Of a stretch of 64,000 nucleotides of DNA, positions 13,228 through 22,902 are shown piece by piece. A model generated the notes under the pieces. That model saw nothing but the letters and a program-made list of their open reading frames with translations. It searched no databases and had not been told where the DNA came from. The first letter of the stretch is position 1; each line of letters starts with the position of its first letter. Made by a program: the position numbers and the translations under genes. Origin of the DNA: Tetraselmis striata (Eukaryota; Chlorophyta; Chlorodendrophyceae; Chlorodendrales; Chlorodendraceae). The stretch lies in NCBI GenBank assembly GCA_006384855.1, contig VCJN01000206.1, forward strand, positions 186,001-250,000, given 5' to 3'.

Positions 13228-13775
13228 CGCGGGTCCCCCCCCCCCCCCCCCCCCCCGGACCACCCCCCCGGCGCAAGGAGGGTTCGCGCTCGGCTTAACG
13301 CCTAAGCGCACCACGCACGCAGGCTCAGCGAGGGTCACCCCGATGCTTCCCTGACCGTCGCTCCTCCTCACTCAAGTGCAGCCCGCACCATTGCACTCTG
13401 GCGCAAAGCATCCCAGCAGCCATAAGGGTTGAGGGTCAGCACCACACCACCTAGCTCGCCCTACATGCACCGCCATCATACCCCCACCTCCCCTCCTCCC
13501 CGTTTGGCTCGTAGATGGTGCACAAGCGCCGTTGCGGAAGCGCAGTGGTGAGTGCAGCGTGGCGGGATGGCATTCAGATCTCACAGACCACCGTTGGCCG
13601 CAGCAGCGGGTGAGACCTCTCCTCCCTTGGGCCATGCCATCCCACAGATTATCTCCGGTCCCAACCTCTCAGCACCCAGCGTACACATCCCAGCTGAGCC
13701 CAAAAAGCTCTTGCTGTACTGGTTCGCCCTGTTGTTGTGGCCGGCTGTGCTGTACACTGTGGCCGGTCCCTTTCA

Positions 13776-14043
13776 CATAGCCCCTGAGCTCTCCACAGCA
13801 TGCCCCGCTCCCAAACTCCTAGCGCCATGCGTGCGCGGGGTACCACATAGTTAAGCTGCACAAACCCTCCCTCTCCCCCCCTCCCCTTCATTACCCTCCC
13901 CACCGGAGGCGGCATGTGGTGGTGTATGGATAGCCCCCTGCCATATAGCCCCCTGAGCGCCCCACAGCGAAGCCCCGCTCCCGAGCCCTCAGCAGCGCTC
14001 GGGAGTAAGCGTAAGTAGGGCACCACATAGTCAAGCTGCCCCT
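13776..14043. repeat. Diverged tandem duplication, period ~170 bp
   Basis: The block with CATAGCCCC...GAGC, CACAGC, CCCCGCTCCC and ACCACATAGT.AAGCTGC occurs at 13776-13858 and again at 13941-14043, each followed by a C-rich tract. Confidence 0.65.
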
Positions 14044-14916
14044 CCCCCCCCCCCCCCCCCCCCACCCCTTTGTCTCAACACTGCTCTCCCTACTCTACTC
14101 TACTCGCCGGTGGCGGCTTTGCAATGGGCAGCCCTATTAATCGCCACGGCGCCCTATCCTCCCCGCACCTGCGGAGTTGGGTCGGCTGGAGCAGCGCCGC
14201 ACGATCGCCAGAGAGCAGCCACGGGTGAGTTTGGCGGTGCCGATAATATTGCCTGGCCCGGACTGCCGACTGCTGTGCTGGCGGGCGCATGTTTCGCAGC
14301 GCGCATGGTCACAACAGGCAACGAGGCATGCCGACCGCAACCGGGCGCCGCGCGACGATAGGCGCGCATATCGCGTATATCGCGTACCCGGGGATACGAA
14401 TACGAGGAGGGTTTCGATAAGAGCAACAAAATGTAAAATCATCGGTCAGAATTTGTATTTAGACATTAGATTTTTATGATAATGCTGCGGTCCTTTTAAT
14501 AATACACTTTACGGCATAAGTTCCCGTACCGGTAACGCGACGCAATGCGACCACCTCGTAACCGGTGGACTACAGACATGCGAACCACCGTGGACCCGAG
14601 GATGAGCGAGCGCCGAGAGCAACTTCCACTCCGCTTCGTGACCAGCACCGCACCAGTGCAGATTCCCCGCGTCTTCTGAATGCGAGTGGGCTCGCGGGCG
14701 GTCGCGCGGCGGTGGTGCGTGCTTTCGATTAGCCGTTTCAAACACGCGTTCGAGTCTGTTTAGCCAAAAAGGGTGGAGAGGCTTTTTTACACGAAAGAAG
14801 CGCCATTTTATGGCTAGGAAGGCTCAGCGAAAACGGGGGCGGGGTGGGGGTGGGGGGGGGGGGGGGGGGGTTCGGAGAAGGAGCCTGCAAGGCGGAAACG
14901 GAAAACAGAAGGGTGC

Positions 14917-15282
14917 TGCCGAAGGCAGCGACTCGAAGATGGCAGACGAGTTGGTGGTGGCTGTCCTAAGTATAGCTCCCTGGCCGGGAACGCAAGGCTC
15001 GCGGGCGCTGGGCTCCGAAACCATATTGAGATATCAAGCTCGAAAAAGGTACCGATCGGACTTGAATGTAATCATCCAATATTTAAGAGCTTGTATACCG
15101 GTCTGACCCGGGCCGAGGATCACACCACTGGAATGTACGAGGTACAGTTCCAACATCATCATTCCCGTGATGAAACCTGGTGCTACCGGTGACTTTATGA
15201 CCGGTTGAAACCACACGCGGGCCATACGGGTTGCACTAGGACAATTCAATTGTTGTGAAACCCCACAAATAGGATTAGAATA
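14917..15282 (+). repeat. Dispersed repeat family, copy 1
   Basis: Shares GCTGCCGAAGGCA, GGAAGATGGCA-like, TTGGTGGTG, CTGTCC.AAGTA, GGGAA.GCAAGGCTCGCGG and a terminal GTTG.GAAACCCCA stretch with 17665-17895 in the same order and orientation. No ORF is conserved between the copies, so this is non-coding or very old. Confidence 0.7.
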
Positions 15283-16540
15283 TGTTAAACATGCAATCGA
15301 GTCTGGTTTCGCCAGTTACACGCGGTTTGCTTACGACTGCGAGCGTGGTCGATCGGCATGCGCGTGCTGACCCGACGAAAGCGGAAAATGTCTTGAGTTG
15401 TAGATGGGTCTCGCGCCAAGAGAACGTACATGAACCTCGATCGAGGCGCAGTCGCAGAATAGACGCGGATGGGAAATGTTGGCGTCGGCAAACGTCGGAG
15501 CGACAGCATAGGCCGGACGCGTTAGGAAATTAAGACGCCGCCTCCCGACGGCGCAATGTAGCAATTGCCGTGCGCCATGGCGGCGCACGACAGGACCGGG
15601 ACTGTAGGTCAGCAGGAACGGGCAGGTTGGCGCCGAGTGCCTAGCAGAGTGGCACAGGTAGGACGAGTACGGCTGCGCGCGCGAGCGCGAGCGTGCCGCG
15701 TACAACCAGGTGAAGTACGGTACGCTTATTTATGCGACGGTAACTTTATAGTCTGCACATGTACCGGCAGTGTACATTACGAAGGGTGGACACTTGATGC
15801 CGCGCGACAACGGCGGTTTACGGCCGCTGCCACCACCAGCGGCGGTCGTCCCGCCGCCTCGCACGAGGGGCGGCACCTGAAACGCAAACGCGTAGGGGCG
15901 AGGGCACATGGGACCCAATTATGTGGCCGTGCCGTACAGGTTTTGCTGTGTGTCAGTGGGTTGCCGTCGAGGTCGCTTAAGAGCAGCCGACGCGGTTAGT
16001 CATCTTCGCGGGTCTCGCTTCGCGGAGTGTGGCGAGGCAGTCGCCGCTGTTGCACATGCGACGCATGCCGACCACCTCACAAATCGAAGACCTAGGATGA
16101 CGCCACGAAACGCACAGGTCGCGCTAAATGGCGGAGCTTCCCCCCTCCCCCGGCGGGAAGCTCGTGATGCCAAAGGTGAGATGTCGTGAAGTCGGGAGCG
16201 GGTTAGCCAGCGTAGAGGGTTTGACAGCCTACGCCGGCCCGTGACGACGCCAGTATTGTCGAGATAATTTGAGGGTAATGACGAGGCGGCCGCCGCTTTG
16301 CACTAGCGACGGCCGCCGATGTTCCCGACACAGAGTCGGACTAAGGAGTCGGACTTCGAGCACGCCATGTGGTGAAGATGCCCCCCCGGCGAGCAGCTCA
16401 GGCTGTCGTTGTCCTTGTGATGACGAGGTTGCAGTATTAAGCGTCGGAAACGCGACGGACCGAGCCGCTCAAACGCCTTCCACTGCAAACACAGCAAACG
16501 TTGTTGCGGCACGGTTTGGCCAAGGGCAACGAGCCATCTC

Positions 16541-16875
16541 AAAGTTGAAATTGAAATTGAATTACAACGTGCTGACTTGCTGCTCTCCAATGCCCAAGCC
16601 GAGTTGCTTTTTGGACATGGTTTATCCAACCGCGGTTGAAATCCTAGGGATTACGGATGCAGCTTCCGGCCTTCCTCCTTTTCGCCCGCGCCCCTCCTCC
16701 TTCCATGCCGCTTGATATTGGCCCCCCTTCCGTAGCGGGAATGTCGTGTGTGGTGTACTGCAGGAGCGTGTATGTTAGTGGTGGGTGTGTGTATGTGTTA
16801 GGGTTGTGGGAGGTACTGGGGTTGGACATGGCAGGTTTGAGGGACAGTCGGGATATATGCAGAGGGGGTATGTAG
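16541..16875 (+). repeat. Dispersed repeat, inverted relative to 35.1-35.5 kb
   Basis: Reads TTGAAATTGAAATTG, CGTGCTGACTTGCTGCTCTC, ATTACGGATGCAGCTTCCGG, then a (G/A)TGTTAG-rich end. The reverse complement of 35105-35485 has the same landmarks in the same order. The 35-kb copy has a G run where this copy has GGCCCCCCTTCC. No TIR or coding domain recognised. Confidence 0.75.
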
Positions 16876-17664
16876 CCATCCGATTGAGTGTCTTTGGAGT
16901 TTTCTAGATGAGAGGCGGATTGCAGCGGCGCGGGGAGGTGAAGGGGGTTTGTCGGGGGGTTGCTTCTTGGGGACCGTGAGGTTATGGATGGCTTATAGGA
17001 GCCCTCTCAAAACACAGCGCATGAGCGGCGCCATCCCAGTAATGGACAAGTTTTTACGCGCGTAGTTCGGGAAAACCACAATGTGCAACGACCGTCGATG
17101 CCACGCGACGCCCCGTTGCGAGGACACGCGGGCCGAGTTGAAGTGTCTTGCATGACGGCAAACGACCGTCAAGGCGACACGGACGTGCTCCTCCGTCCGC
17201 GCCCATTTGTTCCTACGGTCGGCATAGTTGTCGTCATTGGCAACCATGACGAACAGCTGCCATGGTACCTAGCGCGTCCGCCCCACCTAACCTCAAGTTG
17301 ACTACTGCGAGGGGTTGCTCCACTATTGGAGCCCACGAAAGCCCGTACTCGGCTTCGGGTGTTGAGGTTTATTACCCCCCCCCCCCCCCTTAACGGGGAC
17401 CCCCGGCTGCAATTCCATACCGTGCGCATCGCCAATCGAAAACGTCCCAATTGCAAAGCAATGGCTATAATAACGGAACCCACAACTACCGAGGGATTTC
17501 TATTGCCGCCGATCATGATGTAACGCATGTCATGATATCGCCAAGAATTCTGCAGCTAGCTCATGTAACGCATGTCGTGCGTGGCACGAGGACTATTTAC
17601 CGGGAAAGGGAATCTTGGTGCAGAATAGAAATCAGCATGTGCGACCCTCGCGCACACAAGTACG

Positions 17665-17895
17665 CGAAGCCGCTGCCGAAGGCAACGGGATGGAAGATGG
17701 CATGCAAATTGGTGGTGACTGTCCGAAGTAGCTCCCCAACCGGGAATGCAAGGCTCGCGGGCGATGGGGCAGCCCGTACTGAAACCTGGTGGCACGTGTA
17801 ACCTAACCGATTTAAACCACCAGCAGACCGTGTGGGTAGCACTATGATATTTTAAAAAAAGAATTAAATTGTTGGGAAACCCCATACACAGGCTT
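17665..17895 (+). repeat. Dispersed repeat family, copy 2
   Basis: Partner of 14917-15282, shorter by internal deletions, ending in TTGTTGGGAAACCCCA. Confidence 0.7.
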
Positions 17896-18009
17896 CAGAC
17901 AATTCCGACGCCCTGACGTTTGGTAAGGATTGAATGTAGTCGTACCATACCGACGCCCGAAACCCGATTCTGTAATTGTAGTCGTACGTACTCTTTTCGT
18001 CGCGCAATT

Positions 18010-18203
18010 ATGATCTAAACTAGTTTATGGGGTTTCCTCCCTTGACCTAACCGCTTTTCAGCTACAAGTGCTGCTCAGTGGTACGGGAACTGGGCACATG
18101 TCGTTGCGCCCTTGCTTCTTTTGGGTGCAACACGAGTAGACATAAAAGCAGCCATAACAGCTGAGCCTGCCATCTTCCAGTTTTCGCTACGTTCCACGCA
18201 GCG
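18010..18203 (+). repeat. Split direct repeat A1
   Basis: Left-end repeat of the recombinase element, starting ATGATCTAAACTAGTTTA and ending TTCCACGCAGCG. Its partner A2 is at 20946-21135. Confidence 0.85.
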
Positions 18204-18316
18204 ATGTTTAAACTGTCTCGTAACTTGTTGCGAGCAAGGTCACCCCAGGTTGTTCAAGACCACACCCGGCTCACCCCCCGTGTGTGATATTCTCATCCGT
18301 ACGTCCGTGCGTTACC

Positions 18317-19141
18317 ATGCCAGATGGAGAAGAGACCGTCGTTGAGCCGACGCTCGAGTCGCTACACGCAGGCGTGAAGGCCAAGTCTACATTACTGCGA
18401 GAGCTTGCTACATACAACGATGGCCCAACATACATACATACAGCTCGTGAGCGCGTTGTTGATGGAGGAGGAGCACACGGTTCCGGTTCCGGGCAGCGCA
18501 TCGCGGGACAGCCGACAGGCAGCGAGGAAGCCGCAGAGCGCCCCGACTTGCTAGAGCTAGCCCAGAGCGCCCGTGTCGGAGCAAAATCCGTGGGTGACGA
18601 GGATGGTTACCTCGCGGTGCCAGAACTACTGCAGAGAGCAGAGTCTGGTTACGAGGCCGTTCGACCGGTCAGCCGAGTGCCTGGACTCTTCCCCCTGAGC
18701 ACCGACCTAACGAACGAGTACCTCAAGCATGATGACCGGCGTCTGCCGGCCCTGGAGGAGTATCTATGGATGTCGTGTTTCGGCGCCCACATGGCCGCAC
18801 TTTTCGTGGCTCTTGACGAGCTGCTGCCTTACGTCCCTGCTGCAAATCAGGACTTCACCCCCTATCTCGCGAGAGCTCGGAAACACGCCGAAGCCATCGA
18901 CAAGGCGTTTCGCTTTCATTTGGCCTTCCTACGGAGGCTTAATGAGGCCAAGCGTGTGCATGGTGACCAAGGTGTTCTAGACGTGCTGCGAGCTCAGCAC
19001 TTTCAGCCTGCTTCTGAGCATCTGGGTTCCGCGATTTTTGGGGATCTCATGAGGGACTACGAGCGTCGCGTCTTCGAGGCGACTGTGGCCAGCAGCGCGA
19101 AAGCAACCGCTACTGCTCGGATAGCGGCAACAGCTGCATGA
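18317..19141 (+). CDS. First ORF of the recombinase element, gag-like by position
   Basis: Open frame of about 275 aa just inside repeat A1. It has no recognised zinc knuckle or protease motif. The C-terminal half is helix-rich (EYLWMSCFGAHMAALFVALD; AFRFHLAFLRRLNEAKRVHG) and ends alanine-rich, consistent with a multimerising structural protein. The gag-like label rests on position in the element only. It could equally be an accessory protein peculiar to this family. Confidence 0.55.
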   Translation: MPDGEETVVEPTLESLHAGVKAKSTLLRELATYNDGPTYIHTARERVVDGGGAHGSGSGQRIAGQPTGSEEAAERPDLLELAQSARVGAKSVGDEDGYLAVPELLQRAESGYEAVRPVSRVPGLFPLSTDLTNEYLKHDDRRLPALEEYLWMSCFGAHMAALFVALDELLPYVPAANQDFTPYLARARKHAEAIDKAFRFHLAFLRRLNEAKRVHGDQGVLDVLRAQHFQPASEHLGSAIFGDLMRDYERRVFEATVASSAKATATARIAATAA

Positions 19142-19280
19142 CGCGGGCGTGGACGAGGGCGTGGCGGTGGACGCCGGCGTGGCCGCGAAGGTGAGCACGA
19201 GTGACGGTGTGGGGCGCCTTTCGTCAGAGCTGCTGAAGCTTTGCGAGGCCACCTTTTGGTGACCGCCGCAAAACGCACCC

Positions 19281-20882
19281 TTGCAACTCAACGGCGGGAT
19301 GAGCGCCCTGTGTCAGGACTTGATCCCCCCCCCCCCCCCCCCAACAGTTCAGACTTCATTTAGACCTTCCTCGGTGCGGCGCTTCTTAGAGCTACAACCG
19401 AGTGCGGCTCAACCATCCGCACACATGCACATGGCGGTTCAACCAACCGCCTCCCGTACCATTCCATCACTGCGTCCGTCGGTTGTTACACTGCGTGTCA
19501 CAACTGGTTCGCAACGACCAAGCTTCGCGCGTGTACGTTACGCGCGTGACAAGCGCTACGAGCGCGAAGGGCGCGCGGGGCGGCCCTCCTACTTGAACCT
19601 AGCCCCGCAAACCCGTACTGGTGCTACTGCAAATCCGTCCAGCAACTACCGGCCAACCGCCGGGAACCTAACCGCTGCTGCCGAGTACTTTGCAAACAGT
19701 AGTCGCACCTCTGGAACTCTGTCGGTAAAACGACGCACTTACGTAATTGACGAGCCCGAAGCTGTCGCTTCCTGGGCTGCTTCACTGCGATCTCGACTGC
19801 AGGATGCTTTCGGCTCAGACGAACTAGGACAACGGACGCTCGACCTGCTCTCCAACTCCCTCACCGCTCAGACACTCAAGAGCTACGCCGGCAGACTGTC
19901 TCAGTTCGCGGAGTTCTGCCACGACTCCGAGAACATCAGCCCGCTGGAGGCGGCCACTGCTACTGTCATCCGGTACGTTGCCTGGATTGGCGAGCGAGGG
20001 CACATTGGAGCTAAGTCACTGCAACCCTACCTGTGTGCAATCAGCACGTTCTTCGAGCTGCACAACTTCGACCCAATCGCCAAGGACAGCCTACACCTCA
20101 CTTCGGCAAGGCGTGGACTGATGCTGCGGCAGCGCCGTCTAGAAGCCGCCCCTTTGCGAGTTCCTCCGCCTGCTGATGTAGCTTACCGCTTCGTCGCAAA
20201 GGCTGAGCTGATTGTGTCTGCTCCCACCCCAGAGTACCAACACGACTTCCGAGCCCTCGTGGCCTCGGTTGTCAACTTCATGTTCTTTGTCAGAGGACTT
20301 ACTGGCGTTTCCTGCCGAGTGCGGGACGTGCATGTCGACGATTACAACATTACCCTGCAGGTGTACCGCGAGAAAGGCCGCGCTGGCCGACGGGGACCCG
20401 ACGACCTGCGCGTACTTCTCCTTCCGTGTCAGAGCACCCCTGAGTTGCACGTCTCCTGCACCACTTCATCGACACAATACAGTATGTCCCCTTGGTTACT
20501 GTTGCATTGGCCGAAAACAAACTTCTGGGCGGTCACCCCGAGCGAGCAGTCAAAACCTTGACTGCCGCTACAATGTCGGACTGGCTGTCTACATCCGTCC
20601 GTCTTGTCGGTGCTGCCCCTCCCCTCCCTCGGCACTTCCTGGACCTCATACAGCCTTCGCAAGGGAGCAGCGTCTGCGGCAAACGCCATCGGGGTACCAT
20701 TGTCCCACATTCGCTACCAAGGCGGCTGGGCCACTAACTCCGACGTCGTTCTGGACTACATCGATCCCAACGTCCTTCCTTCGCCTGGCGCGTGGTTCAT
20801 CTTTGGACACATCGCGCCCCTCCGTCACTTCCAAGTCCAACAGGACTCCGCAGCGGTGGCCTTCCCGGTGCCTCCTTCATGA
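19281..20882 (+). pseudogene. Tyrosine recombinase region of the element
   Basis: Follows the gag-like ORF. It holds a core-binding-like section around 19850-20130 and a catalytic-domain-like section up to about 20880, of the type used by DIRS/Ngaro/TOC elements to integrate a circular DNA intermediate. A C run near its start (19325) is unusual for coding sequence. As it stands it looks broken, about once. Confidence 0.75.
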
Positions 20883-20924
20883 CCTGGCGCTACCCCTTCT
20901 CCGTCAATCCACCGCTCTCTCCGG

Positions 20925-21251
20925 CAAAACCAGACTCAACTTGAAATGATCTAAACTAGTTTACGGGGTTTCCTCCCTTGATCTAACCGCTTTTTAGCTA
21001 CAAGTGCTGCTCAGTGGTACGGGAACTAGGCACCTGTCGTTGCACCCTTCTCTTGGGTGCAGCACGAGTAGACATAAAAGCAGCCGTAACAGCTGAGCCT
21101 GACATCTTCCAGTTTTCGCTGCATTCCACGCAGCGCCCCCCTTACTCCGTTTTCCCTCCACGCTTTCGCTAAACCATCCTGCCAATTTCGGCTCTTGACA
21201 ATATAAAACAGCCTGCGCGACCTTTTTGTCAAAACCAGACTCAACTTGAAA
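20925..21251 (+). repeat. Right-end repeat block B1-A2-B2
   Basis: B1 (20925-20946) abuts A2 (20946-21135), then about 95 unique bases, then B2 (21230-21251), identical to B1 over 22 bp. This arrangement is diagnostic for split-direct-repeat YR elements. Confidence 0.85.
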
Positions 21252-21757
21252 CATCAGAACACCGCCAAAGCCCTTCGGTGTACCCTATTCGACGTTCAGA
21301 GACCGCCCTCATCATCATCTCACATTTAACTACAGGGTAGCGAGTACCAGTACAGAGGTGCCAGTACCGGTACGGCAGTTGCTCTGCAACATATATCGCG
21401 AATATCCGGTTTCTGAATCAAGTACCACCGGCCCATGCATTCCAATTTCCAACATCCCGATGCACTCCAACAGTACCGGTACAGGTAGTTGCTTCGTGCG
21501 GATGTCCAGCGTGTCAGGCTGGTGCCAGCCTGGATGCTATCGGCTGGAACAGCTCATCATCTCTCGACGACGCCAGCCCGCCACGCCAGTGCCAACTCCG
21601 CGCCCCGCGCCGAACACTTCACGCCATCAAGCGGGGCCGCTGACGGCATCTGCGCACGCCGTCGTCCCCGTTACCGCCTTCAGCCGCAAGGGCTGCCGCT
21701 TCCGAACCCGTCCTGGCTCGCTCGGACTCTAACCACCCTGCTTTGTTTCTGTGCGAG

Positions 21758-22599
21758 ATGTCTTACACCACCTGTGCACTCAGCCGGTCGGCTGGCCCGG
21801 TCGCGGGCGCCTGGCTGCCGCGTCGCTGCCGCCACCAGCTTGGCGCCCCGTTGGCCTGGCGCCCCCTCCCGCGCCGGCAGCGCGTGGTGATCCTCCGCCC
21901 CAGGGCGTCTGGCGACGACGGCGAGGAGAAAGCGTCGTCGTCCACGGAGGATGCGGAGCCCGAGCTCGAGTCCTGGCAAAAGAGCTGGGTCCGGCAGAAC
22001 CCGGGGCGGTCGCTTTCGGAAATGCCGGCGGAGGAGCCCAAGTTCAACTCAGGTAGGGGTCGGCCGGGGCAATAATTGTAGAAAGGGACGTCGTTGTTGT
22101 GGGTCGGCCCGATTTCGACGACGCTGCGGCATCACTCATGGCTGAGCTACGGAGAGCAAATGCTCCTTGCCCACGCGGAGTTCGCTCGCTGTATCAAGTT
22201 TACAACTACACACTTTCAGCACCGCAGTAGTAGCTGTTTCATATGGTTTTATTCCTGTTATTAACAACGGCGAATACATATCGGCGGAGGTTTCCGTCGT
22301 CAGTCCGCTCGTCGTCCAGGCGGCCGAACTAGCGACTCGTGTTGTTGCTTACCGGCCTCTAACCCCCCCCCCCCCCCCCCCCAAACCCCCTCGCAGACAA
22401 CTTCGGCACACTGTCCATTCTCACCGGCGGCGTTTCTTTCCTCGCACTCGCTGGCGCGCTCTGGCTGGCGCAGACCGCGCAGGAGCTGCGCTCCATGTCG
22501 CCGGAGGAGCTCGCCGCGCGCTTTGGGGATGACCTGCCGTCGGAGGCGTCTGGGATGCCGGCTGGCACGTCGACGTCGGCGCCATCCCTCACTGAATAG
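21758..22599 (+). CDS. Probable plastid-targeted one-helix membrane protein
   Basis: Two exons, 21758-22052 and 22397-22599, joined by a GT-AG intron (phase 1), giving about 165 aa. I do not recognise the family. The N-terminus is rich in Ala, Arg and Ser and poor in acidic residues for about 50 residues, like an algal plastid transit peptide. Then comes a short acidic linker (SGDDGEEKASSSTEDAEPEL) with a conserved-looking stretch SWQKSWVRQNPGRSLSEMPA. Exon 2 opens with one clear transmembrane helix (LSILTGGVSFLALAGALWLA) followed by a short amphipathic tail (SMSPEELAARFGDDLP). A 17-base C run sits just before the 3' splice site. A TGTAA motif lies 94 bases after the stop. It converges on the SIN3 gene, with stops about 300 bp apart. 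A thylakoid or envelope location is inferred. Confidence 0.65.
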
Positions 22600-22692
22600 G
22601 ACAATGGGGAAGGGCCAGTCCCGTCCAACAATGGGGAAGGGCGGGTTTGACAAGCTGGGGTGCTCGGTGCTGGCTGTACGTGGCACGCGTGC

Positions 22693-22697
22693 TGTAA
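22693..22697 (+). terminator. TGTAA poly(A)-type signal
   Basis: TGTAA, the usual chlorophyte polyadenylation signal, about 94 bases downstream of the plastid-protein stop codon. Confidence 0.4.
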
Positions 22698-22875
22698 ACG
22701 GTTCTTCGCAGACGCACACAGCTCCTAGGGCGCGCCTCGCTCTGATATACTAGACGAGGGCGCATTACAACGAGACCCGGGCGATTCCTCCTGAACCGCA
22801 AGGATATGTTACCAGGATCCCAAACGCGCCCTTGAGCGAGTGCCTTGCTCAAGGGCGTCATGGCTAACCAAGGCA

Positions 22876-22880
22876 TTACA
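22876..22880 (-). terminator. TGTAA poly(A)-type signal for the SIN3 gene
   Basis: TGTAA on the minus strand about 22 bases downstream of the SIN3 stop, at the spacing expected of a green-algal poly(A) signal. Confidence 0.5.
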
Positions 22881-22902
22881 ATGGCATACTCTCAGCCGGG
22901 GG

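Larger units (their letters stand above)
13230..18009. other. Intergenic region with old repeats, no gene recognised
   Basis: Several medium ORFs are open here on both strands, but none shows a domain, exon chain or splice pattern. It holds a diverged tandem duplication (13776-14043), two copies of a dispersed repeat (14917-15282; 17665-17895), one copy of a repeat found inverted near 35 kb (16541-16875), and long C/G runs (about 13236, 14046, 14853, 17375). Confidence 0.6.
18010..21251 (+). mobile_element. Tyrosine-recombinase retroelement-like unit with split direct repeats (TOC1/Ngaro-like)
   Basis: Repeat A (about 190 bp) occurs at 18010-18203 and again at 20946-21135. A 22-bp repeat B lies directly before the second A (20925-20946) and again at the right end (21230-21251). 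This A1-internal-B1-A2-B2 order is the split-direct-repeat layout known from Ngaro/PAT elements and from Chlamydomonas TOC1. Between the repeats lie a gag-like ORF and a tyrosine-recombinase region. Only about 140 bp separate them, so no reverse transcriptase or RNase H is present. By eye the two A repeats differ at about 11 positions in 190, which suggests moderate age. The recombinase region looks broken about once. It is either a non-autonomous derivative or a naturally RT-less type. Confidence 0.8.

Noticed and set aside
18010-21251. Ordinary LTR retrotransposon
   Set aside because: The direct repeats are split (A1, then B1-A2-B2) and the enzyme region is a tyrosine recombinase, not a DDE integrase; no primer-binding site or polypurine tract was seen.
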